In this document: positions 40,267-49,173 of the stretch, piece after piece
How the letters are laid out: each line of letters begins with the position of its first letter
Numbering within the stretch: position 1 is the first letter of the stretch
Source of the DNA: an uncultured Flavobacteriaceae bacterium
GTDB taxonomy: Bacteria; Bacteroidota; Bacteroidia; Flavobacteriales; Flavobacteriaceae
DNA length: 64,000 bases
Reading direction: 5' to 3'
NCBI GenBank assembly: GCA_905182575.1
Contig: CAJJCA010000001.1
Coordinates: forward strand, 18,760 to 82,759
Made by a program: the position numbers and the translations under genes
The notes under the pieces: generated by a model
Seen by the model: only the letters and a program-made list of their open reading frames with translations
Database searches by the model: none
Told to the model about the DNA's origin: nothing

Positions 40267-40541
40267 ACAATTTTTTGTTTAAATAGTTAATTATTATTCG
40301 TGTTCGCACACTATTAGCGTGATCGCACACATTTTAATAAGATGTTAAGTTTATCAAAGAGCAAAACATAAGTACAATAATATGAATATTGTATATGAAT
40401 AGAAAATAATTACTATCTAATAGATAAAATAATATACTTTTATTTGTTAACATAAAACAAAGAAGGATTTTAAATAATTTATTTTCTGAAGAATTAAACC
40501 AAAAATAATTCTTATTCTAAAATCACTTTGCAAATATTTCA
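40267..40541. promoter_or_regulatory. Regulatory region upstream of the intact susC
   Basis: 275 non-coding bases between the sulfatase operon end and susC. It holds the tandem GTG(T/A)TCGCACAC repeats described separately; the remainder is AT-rich. The susC promoter must lie here on the minus strand. I cannot place a -7/-33 pair with confidence, and no strong terminator for the upstream sulfatase operon is visible. Confidence 0.5.
40300..40330. promoter_or_regulatory. Tandem operator-like repeats
   Basis: GTGTTCGCACAC (40300-40311) and GTGATCGCACAC (40319-40330) match at 11 of 12 positions and start 19 bases apart, about two helical turns. Each is an imperfect palindrome around a central CG, the form of LacI-family operators. 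They lie 34-64 bases before the susC start. The binding protein is unknown; the only LacI-type gene in the window is decayed. Confidence 0.55.
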
Positions 40542-42107
40542 TTATAAGGTTCCTCTTATATTGAAGCCTGGAAAGTTTCGCATGCTAGAATATCTCGGGT
40601 AACTATCAAAAATTGGATTTCCAAAGGCTCTTGGATCGCCCTGGGCTTTTAACGCTTCCATTAATTGGTTGTGTAGTTCAATTTTGATTGATTCAAATTT
40701 CACGTCATTTGACAGGTCAATCGAGGGATCTGACTTTATATCATAGAGCTGAGATTGTGGTCGTTTAGAGAACGCTAGTTCAAATAAAGCATTATTATCT
40801 TGGGAATTCTCCAATTCCATGACAATGGTTTTTGATGGAGAAGCGTCCACATCTTGGTAGCCTGGATACAAACCTTTAAACCCTGCAACGCTATTTCTCT
40901 TGTCATTCTCAGTATTTTTTGGGACAGGGTCACCGACAGGCCAGCGGTCTGGATCAAAATTATAGATATATAAAAAATCTTCAGTTCGGATCGCCCTCGC
41001 AGGATACCCAAGGTTATCTGGCCTTGCGTGAGTATGTCTTTCACGGCCTGTAAGGACAAATTCACGATGTTTAGGATGATCTTCTTGGGTCAGTATGGGC
41101 ATTAAACTTTTCCCTGTGGCTGCAATTGATTCTGAGAGGTTGACCAATTCTAAAATCGTTGGGGCAATGTCTATTAGCCCAACAGGTTCGTGAACTTGTT
41201 TTTTAGAAATCACAATATTGGGCATAGAAATCGCCAAAGGAACATGCGTCCCAAACTCTTGTAGATTGGCTTTGGCATAGGGGAAAGGCATTCCGTTATC
41301 TGCTGTCACCACAATGAAGGTGTTATCCAGCTCTCCTTTCTCCTTTAAAAAAGAAATCATTTGAAAAAGATGACTATCAAAGTGCTCTATTTCAAGGAGG
41401 TAATCTAAAACATCATTTCTTACGATTTCAGTATCTGGTAAAAATGCAGGAACACGAACAGCATCAATGTCTTTTCCAGCTTCAACGCCAGTGCCATATT
41501 CATAAACACGGTGGGGTTCATGCGCGCCAAACCAAAACATAAAAGGGGCGCCCTTTTCTTTCTTACTAAAGAAATCTTTAAAATTTTCAATATAATTGTT
41601 GGGTCTAATTCCTTTTGTAGGGGATTGACTCAATACGTGTTTATTATACGCTGTTCCCACAGGGTTTTGCTTTCTGCCACTGATTTGCCAATTCCCGGGA
41701 CCCCATGGTTTTCCTGTAAAACCAACGAAGTATCCATTATTCTCTAATTCTTCGGTAAAGACTTTAAACTTATTAGGAAAAGCGCTGCCATGTGTTCCTG
41801 CTTCTTCTAATTCCCAAATATTTTTTCCGGTTAATATCGCTGCGCGAGAAGGACTACATTGCGGCGCAGCCACGAATGCATTGTGAAACAAAACACCGCT
41901 GTTGGCGACATAATCAAACCCGGGCGTGTTGATTTCAGAAAAACCATAAACACCAGCATGAGGATAAGATTGATCATCTGCAATTGCAAATAAAATATTG
42001 GGGGATTTTTTTACTTTTTTATTTTGAGATTCACAGGAATTTAAACCACAAAAAATAAGGCCCAATCCAAAACTAAGTTGAATAAATAGATGCTTAGAAA
42101 AATTCAT
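40542..42107 (-). CDS. S1 family sulfatase lipoprotein (heparan N-sulfatase-like)
   Basis: 521 residues, lipobox at Cys25. Sulfatase signature CSPSR with the formylglycine Cys84 in AAPQCSPSRAAILTGK; metal site NILFAIADDQ and VVTADNGMPFPYAK; HEPHR in the middle. The overall pattern (GFDYVANSGVLFHNAFVA, and a partner loop WFGAHEPHRVYEYG) resembles the sulfamidase/S1_8 group, which includes enzymes on heparan and ulvan oligosaccharides. It needs a formylglycine-generating enzyme encoded elsewhere. It is the last gene of the long sulfatase operon, 14 bases after the preceding sulfatase. Confidence 0.9.
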   Translation of the reverse strand: MNFSKHLFIQLSFGLGLIFCGLNSCESQNKKVKKSPNILFAIADDQSYPHAGVYGFSEINTPGFDYVANSGVLFHNAFVAAPQCSPSRAAILTGKNIWELEEAGTHGSAFPNKFKVFTEELENNGYFVGFTGKPWGPGNWQISGRKQNPVGTAYNKHVLSQSPTKGIRPNNYIENFKDFFSKKEKGAPFMFWFGAHEPHRVYEYGTGVEAGKDIDAVRVPAFLPDTEIVRNDVLDYLLEIEHFDSHLFQMISFLKEKGELDNTFIVVTADNGMPFPYAKANLQEFGTHVPLAISMPNIVISKKQVHEPVGLIDIAPTILELVNLSESIAATGKSLMPILTQEDHPKHREFVLTGRERHTHARPDNLGYPARAIRTEDFLYIYNFDPDRWPVGDPVPKNTENDKRNSVAGFKGLYPGYQDVDASPSKTIVMELENSQDNNALFELAFSKRPQSQLYDIKSDPSIDLSNDVKFESIKIELHNQLMEALKAQGDPRAFGNPIFDSYPRYSSMRNFPGFNIRGTL

Positions 42108-42121
42108 TTTATATCATTTAA

Positions 42122-43621
42122 TTAATTTGCATTGACGACTGAATCCAATTGCGACTGCATTGCCAGCACAAGTTCTGGATGTTTTTTTGACAGTTCTATT
42201 GTTTCCAAGGGATCGTCATTCATATTAAAAAGTCGATGTGAAGGCATGCCCTTTTTTGGGGTTACAAAAGTTGGACGCGAAAACCCGCCTGATCCTAATT
42301 TTTCTATAAACTTCCACTCCCCTTTTCTGATCGCAAAGTGACCGCGTGAAGAGTGATGTATGATGGGTTTCACTATCGGTATGTGATCCTCATTAATTAA
42401 TTCATCATAAATACTGTGACTGTCAATTCCACTGGAGTCAGCTCCTGTAACGTCAGCCAACGTAGCCATCAAGTTGGCCAGCGTATTTGGGTTCGAGCTG
42501 CTTCGACCTCCCTTAATTTTATTCTCCCATTTTACAATAAAAGGAACTCGATGACCACCATCATAAACGTCTCCTTTCATCCCTCTCAAGTTCCCTGCAG
42601 CTTTGTGTTGGTAAAGGTCAATGTGCCTTGGCTTCCAGTAAGGCCCGTTATCGCTTGTGAAAACAATAAGAGTTTGTTCGATCAATTGTTTCTCTTCCAG
42701 ATGATCCAATAGCTTTCCAATTTGAGCATCAACCATGGTCACAAAATCACCATACATTCCTGCTTCAGCTGACTCATTGTAATCGACAGTAGGGAGCCAA
42801 GGGGTATGTGGTGCTGGAAGGGGTAAATACAAGAAAAACGGATGCGCTTCCTCCTTTTGTGTATCGATATAATTTTTGGCTTTGTTGATAAAAGTCGGAA
42901 GTACATCATAAAACTCAAATCCCTCTGCCATAGGGCCTGGACGCCAAAATGCGAGATCTTTGTCTGAATCTAAACTATTTCCTTGGGTGTATTGACTTAA
43001 TGGTTTTACGTAGTTATTGTTTTCTAAATATACATAGGGTGGAATGTCTAATGAAGCAGGAATGATGTAACTGTAATCAAAACCAGTCTCTAAAGGCCCA
43101 GAATTGGGTTGCTTAGAAAAGTCAATTATTTCCTCATCATAATCACGTATTAATCCAAAACTGTTTTTATCCACTTGTGAACTTTCATAAGGTTCTTTCA
43201 ACTCCCAACCAAGCCCCAAATGCCATTTTCCGATAACAGCGGTATTGTAATCTTTTTGTTTTAGCATTTTAGCGACCGTATTCTTCTTAGGAGCAATCAA
43301 TGGAGGTCCATAACTCCAAAGCACCCCTTTTTTAAGTCCAGTCCTCCACGCATATTCTCCAGTAAGAATACTGTATCGCGTTGGGGTGCATACAGAAGAA
43401 GTGGAGTGCATATCCATAAAAGACATTCCTGAAGCTGCCAATCGATCAAGATTAGGTGTTTTTATCTTGGAATCTTTGTTGTAAAACGACAAGTCCCCAA
43501 AACCCAAATCATCAGCAAGGATATATATGATATTTGGACGTTGATTTTTAGTTGCTACTTGGGGTGCACAGCTAAAAATAATTAACACAATCAGAGCGCA
43601 AAAATTTTTTAAAATTTTCAT
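42122..43621 (-). CDS. S1 family sulfatase lipoprotein (arylsulfatase A-like)
   Basis: 499 residues, lipobox at Cys18 (IIFSC). Signature CTPTR with formylglycine Cys78 in TSSVCTPTRYSILTGEYAWR; metal residues in IIYILADDLGFGD and VFTSDNGPYW; KWHLG motif (AVIGKWHLGLGW). The insert PYESSQVDKNSFG...DYSYIIPASLDIPPYVYLEN is typical of the arylsulfatase A/GalNAc-6-sulfatase side of S1. It starts within the stop codon of the PhoD-like gene (ATGA overlap), so the two are probably translated together. Confidence 0.92.
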   Translation of the reverse strand: MKILKNFCALIVLIIFSCAPQVATKNQRPNIIYILADDLGFGDLSFYNKDSKIKTPNLDRLAASGMSFMDMHSTSSVCTPTRYSILTGEYAWRTGLKKGVLWSYGPPLIAPKKNTVAKMLKQKDYNTAVIGKWHLGLGWELKEPYESSQVDKNSFGLIRDYDEEIIDFSKQPNSGPLETGFDYSYIIPASLDIPPYVYLENNNYVKPLSQYTQGNSLDSDKDLAFWRPGPMAEGFEFYDVLPTFINKAKNYIDTQKEEAHPFFLYLPLPAPHTPWLPTVDYNESAEAGMYGDFVTMVDAQIGKLLDHLEEKQLIEQTLIVFTSDNGPYWKPRHIDLYQHKAAGNLRGMKGDVYDGGHRVPFIVKWENKIKGGRSSSNPNTLANLMATLADVTGADSSGIDSHSIYDELINEDHIPIVKPIIHHSSRGHFAIRKGEWKFIEKLGSGGFSRPTFVTPKKGMPSHRLFNMNDDPLETIELSKKHPELVLAMQSQLDSVVNAN

Positions 43622-45108
43622 TTTGCTTTGGCTTTAAATTCATTTCTTATTTTACCATTCACATCATAGTGATTAACGGATATACTCCCTCCATCATCAG
43701 GGTCAATGGTGACGGTCATCATCCCACCGATAACGTTGAGATATAAATGCTCGGGAGTGAAATCTTCTTGCTTCCATCCCCCAGCATGGGCATCACTTGC
43801 AGGACCGCTTGAAAATTCAACTGTTCCGGTTTTTTTATGTTTTGAAACATATTGCCAATGTCTATCCCCACAAATGGAATACATGTTTTTTTGATCGGCT
43901 AAAAAAGCTCTAATAATATCTCCTTCATGTCTGAAGCTTGGATTCGCATGATTGTCTTTCTTTGTTTTTCTGTCTGGACCAATGATGGGTGTTGGACTTA
44001 TTAATAATTTAAAAGTTGCGTCAGACTCTTTAACCGTTCGTTTAAACCATTCCATTTGCTCTTTTCCCCAAATGGTTTTTTCAGGTCCATCAGGTGCAGT
44101 ATTCGGGCTTCTAAAGTCACGCCCCTCAACCAACCATATTTGTAAGTCTTTTCCCCATCTAAAAGTCCTGTAGGTTTTGTCCTTAATTGGCATTTCTTGC
44201 CTAAAAATTTCTAAACCTTGATCAAAAGTAAAATCTCCCATAAAATCGGGACTCATCCCACGATAGCTGTCGTTGTACCAAGTGTCATGGTCGTCTTTCT
44301 CAAAATAACTACTCACTTGGGAATGGAAATCTTTATTTGTGGGTATGCTAAACATCCTGTCCCAATGGTAGTTGGCCATTGCTTTGTTTTTTGCTAAATT
44401 ATCATAATAGATAATGTCACCCGTATGAACAAAAAAATCTACTCCCAATTCTAACATTAACGGATAAATCTTAAATCCATCGGGACGATCTTGATGACCA
44501 TAACCTTGACCTGTGCTGACACCAAAAGTCACCTTTCGTGAAACTTTTGCACTGGGTGCTGTTTTAAATTTTCCGGTAAAGGTTGCGCTAATTTTTTCTG
44601 ACCCTGTTGGTTTTCCTTCTACAAGAAGATCATAATCCACACCAGATTTAAGGTTGTTTAAAACAAACTTCTTGCTGAAATTTGCCTCTGGATCTACTGC
44701 GTTCCATTTAGTAATTGTCCATTTTTTTGCAGTTTTAATTTTATACTTTAAACGAACCTCTCCAGTTTTACCAGGAACAGCTCCCTCAATGGTTTCAATA
44801 TCATGCCCTTCAGGGAAATAAATAAGAGGGTTTTTATCCCTACGGGTTTTTCTTAAATGCTTCTTCCCAGACTCTGGATCCGTATAAATCGAAATGGGAA
44901 ACAATGCATCGTTCACTCTTGTTTTATTTTTAGTCAGACGCGTCCATACAATAGCTTCATTTTGACTAACATCTCCAATTTTAATTCCAGTAGCAAAATA
45001 TGGACCTTCTTGTTCAATAAGAATTTCATTTGATTGAGAAAAACCAGCAGTTGATATTAAAACGGTAAGGATTAACCTTTTAAACTTTAAAATTGAATTC
45101 ATTATCAT
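43618..45108 (-). CDS. PhoD-like metallophosphoesterase (second copy)
   Basis: 496 residues, signal peptide LILTVLISTAGFSQ without a lipobox, so periplasmic and soluble. Close paralogue of the protein at 26943-28421: shared GPYFATGIKIG/FFGNGMKNG start, VHTGDIIYYD, FEKDDHDTWYNDSYRG, FRWGKDLQIWLVEGRDFRSPNT and CGDRHWQYVS...SDAHAGGW. The metal-binding Cys of the first copy (VSCHDYN) is replaced by VSTGQGYGHQ. In known PhoD this Cys binds iron, so metal content or activity may differ. It overlaps sulfatase genes at both ends by four bases, which places it firmly in sulfated-glycan processing. Confidence 0.85.
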   Translation of the reverse strand: MIMNSILKFKRLILTVLISTAGFSQSNEILIEQEGPYFATGIKIGDVSQNEAIVWTRLTKNKTRVNDALFPISIYTDPESGKKHLRKTRRDKNPLIYFPEGHDIETIEGAVPGKTGEVRLKYKIKTAKKWTITKWNAVDPEANFSKKFVLNNLKSGVDYDLLVEGKPTGSEKISATFTGKFKTAPSAKVSRKVTFGVSTGQGYGHQDRPDGFKIYPLMLELGVDFFVHTGDIIYYDNLAKNKAMANYHWDRMFSIPTNKDFHSQVSSYFEKDDHDTWYNDSYRGMSPDFMGDFTFDQGLEIFRQEMPIKDKTYRTFRWGKDLQIWLVEGRDFRSPNTAPDGPEKTIWGKEQMEWFKRTVKESDATFKLLISPTPIIGPDRKTKKDNHANPSFRHEGDIIRAFLADQKNMYSICGDRHWQYVSKHKKTGTVEFSSGPASDAHAGGWKQEDFTPEHLYLNVIGGMMTVTIDPDDGGSISVNHYDVNGKIRNEFKAKAK

Positions 45109-46541
45109 TTCTTATTTTTTTTCTTAAAATATTCATTTATTGTAAGGTAACTCTTGGGTGACCAAGAAGCATTTGTTTTTGGTATTTTACTTTTAAAACT
45201 TAACTTAATATCCTCTGTATTCTCATCAAGTGCAAGGTTATTTCTTTCTTCGGGATCAAGTCTTAAATCATACAGCTCTTCGGAACCATCTTCATAAATA
45301 ATATAACGATGGGTTTCGTTAACAAAACTGTGGTTATTTGCTCCATAGGTAGTTATTGCCACTCGATTTTCTTCAGTTTCTCCATTGATAAGCGGAACAA
45401 GACTTTTCCCTTCATTCAAAGGATTCTTGGGGAGGTTGGACAATTCCAGTAAAGAAGGATAAATATCCAATAACTCAACCGCAGTGTTCACTACCCGATT
45501 GGCCGGCTGTCCTGGAATTTTAAAAATCATTGGTACCCGAGTCGATTCACTCCAAACCGTGTGTTTTCCAAACGAACCCTTTTCTCCAATCTCATAGCCG
45601 TGATCGGACCACAATACAACTATTGTGTTCTTACTATTTGGCCCATCATTAAGGGCTTTCAGCACTTCCCCTACCTGGTGGTCTACGAAGGATATACAAG
45701 CCAAATAGGCTTGAACTATTTTTTTCCATTGGTTATTCTCTATTGCCCAATCGGTGGTTGGCATCATCCCTTTAAAGGCAATTCGTTTTGCTATTTCAGG
45801 AAGGTCGTCAAAATCATTTGCTTCGTAAGAAGGTAATTTAATATCCTTTAAGGGATAAAGATCAAACCATTTTTGGGGAGCATGCCAAGGAACATGAGGC
45901 CTTATAAATCCAACGGCAAGAAAAAAAGGTTTTTGATGATCAACCAAGAGTTCCTCTTTTGCCCATTGGGCAACTTTATAATCAATCATTAAACTGTCTG
46001 CACTTGGATAAACTCCCCAGTCGGTAACAGTCCCCTTTTTTTTCTCCCAATTAAAGCTTTTAGGAGGACTTGGTCCAAAACCTTTTTCTCTTCCCCCGGA
46101 AATATCAAAAGTACCTTCTGGGGCATGATTATGAAAGATCTTTCCCACTCCCAATGTCTTGTAGCCCTGTTTTTTAAAATAATTAGGTAAAAAGTCAATA
46201 TTCGAAAGTATGGGGTTTGCAGATCGTATGTCATCGTCTTTAATTTGACCATAAATACCTGTAGTGGATGGTCGCAGTCCAGTCATAAGAGAAGCTCTAG
46301 AGGGTCCGCAAATAGGAGCCTGACAATGAACGTTAGTAAAAAGGATTCCCTCACGAGCCAATCTATCAATGTTCGGAGTTATGGCGTTAGGATATTCTTT
46401 TAAAACACCAACCCAATCATTGAGATCATCGATACTAATCATTAATATATTGGGTGGCGGGGTGGTAGTTTTGTGCTCGCATCCCCAAAGGGTGAGTCCT
46501 AAAAAAAACAGAATAAAAGTTTTAAAACAAGTCTTAATCAT
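45105..46541 (-). CDS. S1 family sulfatase lipoprotein (iduronate-2-sulfatase-like)
   Basis: The open frame extends to 46859, but the first 106 codons encode the C-terminal domain of the upstream lyase. The true start is 46541 (MIKTCFKTFILFFLG), giving 478 residues and a lipobox at Cys21 (LWGC). Formylglycine Cys78 in PICGPSRASLMTGLRPSTTGIY; metal motif ILMISIDDLNDWVG; GFIRPHVPW; VVLWSDHGYEIGEKGSFGKHT. The DDLNDW form and the RPHxPW loop are typical of the S1_7 / iduronate-2-sulfatase group. The stop overlaps the next gene's start. Confidence 0.9.
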   Translation of the reverse strand: MIKTCFKTFILFFLGLTLWGCEHKTTTPPPNILMISIDDLNDWVGVLKEYPNAITPNIDRLAREGILFTNVHCQAPICGPSRASLMTGLRPSTTGIYGQIKDDDIRSANPILSNIDFLPNYFKKQGYKTLGVGKIFHNHAPEGTFDISGGREKGFGPSPPKSFNWEKKKGTVTDWGVYPSADSLMIDYKVAQWAKEELLVDHQKPFFLAVGFIRPHVPWHAPQKWFDLYPLKDIKLPSYEANDFDDLPEIAKRIAFKGMMPTTDWAIENNQWKKIVQAYLACISFVDHQVGEVLKALNDGPNSKNTIVVLWSDHGYEIGEKGSFGKHTVWSESTRVPMIFKIPGQPANRVVNTAVELLDIYPSLLELSNLPKNPLNEGKSLVPLINGETEENRVAITTYGANNHSFVNETHRYIIYEDGSEELYDLRLDPEERNNLALDENTEDIKLSFKSKIPKTNASWSPKSYLTINEYFKKKNKK

Positions 46542-49173
46542 TTTTATCTTTTTCCATTCATTCAAAATACTTTTAGGATAGACATCTCCCGCAGTATTTA
46601 TCTGTTTTTCACCACCAATGGATTCAATCAATCGTGACAATCCCTCTTTTTGGTTCGACTCCAAACCATCACTCGTCTGTAGGTGAGAAATGAATTCAAG
46701 CGATCCATCATTCTTTTCAACTTTAATCCTAGCTGGAGCATTGGCATCCATATTTGCTGTTATTTTCCAGTCTAAAATCTCATAAACCCCTTTTTCTGAG
46801 GGGACAACTACACTGTACTCTAAATTGTCACTTACTTGAATCACTGCTAGAAATTTCATTTTCTCTTGTTTTTCTTTTGTTGTTGCTTTAAAATGCCAGT
46901 GATTTTCATAAGCAACTACATTTAATAAATCAATTGAGTTTTTTGATAAAGTTGAAGGGTTCTACCGTAAATTTATCGGTAACATCATAGCTTATATGAG
47001 AACCTCCAAAAAGAGTCACCCTCCCCCCACGATCTTCGTAAGTTGTCTCCACGGTTTTATTTTCAGCATCTAACTTTAGCCCGTGATAGTTGTGAATCAA
47101 CCAACTCCAATCAACTGGTTTTTCAGCTTCCAACACATCATAGACAATCAAAATATCCGGCTTTAACAAAATGAAATGCCTTCTAAACTTTTTAACGCTC
47201 ATGTCGTCTGGAGTATTGTCTTTTCTAACTCTCTGACTTAATTCATGAGATTCATAGGCGTGAGAAGCGTCTCCAACAACATAAGACAGTTGGTCTCCTT
47301 CCATAAAACGAGGCAAAAACCCATAAGCACCTGAATCATAGGGTTGCCCATGACCGTCGACCAAAATAGCATTGTGACCCTGTGTGTGTTTGTGCCATGC
47401 TTGTTGATGGGGAGATCCCATCCAAGGGCGATAACCGCTATTGTAAAACAAACGTTTTCCTTTATAAGCAATGTTAAAATTGTTCTGCTCCGCATGGGTA
47501 TGCCCCAATGGCCCCATTGGAGAACTCTTCACAGAAACCATTAAGTTCTTATCAATATTATTCCTGTCCGAATTAAGGTAAGCAACGCCCACGTCCCTAA
47601 ATACAGCAGCATCTCTAAGGGCAGTAATTCCATCTGTTTCCGGCAATTCCATGTCATATCCTCGTGTCATTCTAAACCATGCATAATCCTTATCATCGCT
47701 AAGTTTGGATTTCACAAGTGCATCACCCGTATAATCAAGATCAATATAAGGTTCCTCCAGATTCCCTAGGATATCAAAGATCTGATCTGAATATGTTCGA
47801 GCATGTGGATCTTTCAAAATCCTTGCTATAGCATCCGAAAATGCGCCATATTCAATATTGGGTATTGGCCATTTTCTTCCATCATTACAAAAACCGTCAC
47901 TGGTAGAACCAGGAGGGTAACTATAACTCATCCAAGTCATAAAGTTTTCATACCAAGGGGAAACAAAAAAATCCAATCCTGTAAAATCTTCCAAACGCAT
48001 CGGAACATCAAGTAATGTTATTACATTCATTCGCATGTAACCAGTTCCGTTAAACCACGCGCCATCTTCAACCCCCATTTTGGGGTGTTGTGCAATCCAA
48101 AGTTCGTATAGATAGGAAAACCATTTTGAAGCTTCTGGTACTTCATTAACCAATGCAATTGAAGAGATAAACAAGCGGTGAAAGATGTGTTGCCAAACAT
48201 GCATCGATGAATTTCTATTCTCCACATAATTCGTCCATTTGTCGTAAAACCCATCACCTCTCGCCACAATTTGATTTACAACGGATTGACGCTCGCTCTC
48301 CTCAAATTTTTTCCAAAAAACATCAATGGCCAAAGCCAATGATTGCATTATATATGAATCTCCAAAATCATTAATATGGGTCAACCCTTTAGGATCCCAT
48401 AGCGCAGCCTGCATCATCCATTTTCGGGCAGTGTTAAAATATTTTTCTTCTTGGGTTAAAACAAACGCTTTGGTTAAGGTCTCGAGTGATTCTCCAAATT
48501 GAACTCCTATTTTTAGACTAAACCGTTTTTTTATTTTTTCTGTTTCACTGCGGTCCCTTCCTTTAAAAGTTGCTGTGGCATCATCTTCATTAGGAATTCG
48601 TTGTGTTAATACTAAATCCGCAGCTGTTATAATTTTCTCTCTTTCTTCATAATTTTTCGTTTTTTTTAGAAATTGAGATAAATTTTCTTTTTCAATTAAG
48701 ACTCGTGGATGCCCCTTACTTATTCCTGCTAGCACTTCATCTACTGGAGGCGGGACAAACGAAATGGTTTTATCATTAACAACAAAAGAAGCCGCGTCGC
48801 TCCAACTTGACATCTTGGACTTATATTTCCAGTACCAAAGCCCTTTTTTTAAATTTTGATGAGGATTTATTAATGAAAATGGAATGTCGTTTATTTCAAT
48901 TAATTCGTTTTTAAATTCTGCATCTGTAGCAATCCTAACATCGTACAATGAAGATTTATCAGAAGGCCATTCTAAACTTGGACTGGAAAACCTGGCAGTA
49001 ATATTATTATCAGGAGACATCCAGCGTCTGTATTTTGGATAAATAAAATCTGGCATAACTTCTTTTCCTAATGACTTCGGTTGTTCTTGACTAATACAAG
49101 ATTGCAATAGAATCGAAAACAAAAAGACTATGGTGTAAAACTTGTGATTCATTTTTTTTATTGATTTTTCCAT
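46538..49173 (-). pseudogene. Heparinase II/III-like (DUF4962-type) lyase, frameshifted near the C-terminus
   Basis: Signal peptide at the N-terminus (lipobox-like LLQSC), then a Fn3-like DUF4962 domain (SPSLEWPSDKSSLYDVRIATDAEF...GLWYWKYK), the alpha toroid (SMHVWQHIFHRLF about 324, EDGAWFNGTGYMRMN about 375) and GHTHAEQNNFNIAYKGKRLFYNSGY (about 561, His). A six-A run (plus-strand T run 46939-46944) stops the frame after FNFIKKLN. Removing one A restores NSIDLLNVVAYENHWHFKAT...FLAVIQVSDNLEYSVVVP, the beta-sandwich end. A second extra A at 46543-46547 would hide the TGA overlapping the next start. The restored length is about 877 residues. Confidence 0.82.

Noticed and set aside
46542..46859. 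N-terminal extension of the 45105 sulfatase as a new domain
   Set aside because: It reads as the missing beta-sandwich end of the upstream lyase, and a lipoprotein signal starts at 46541. The join results from a lost stop.
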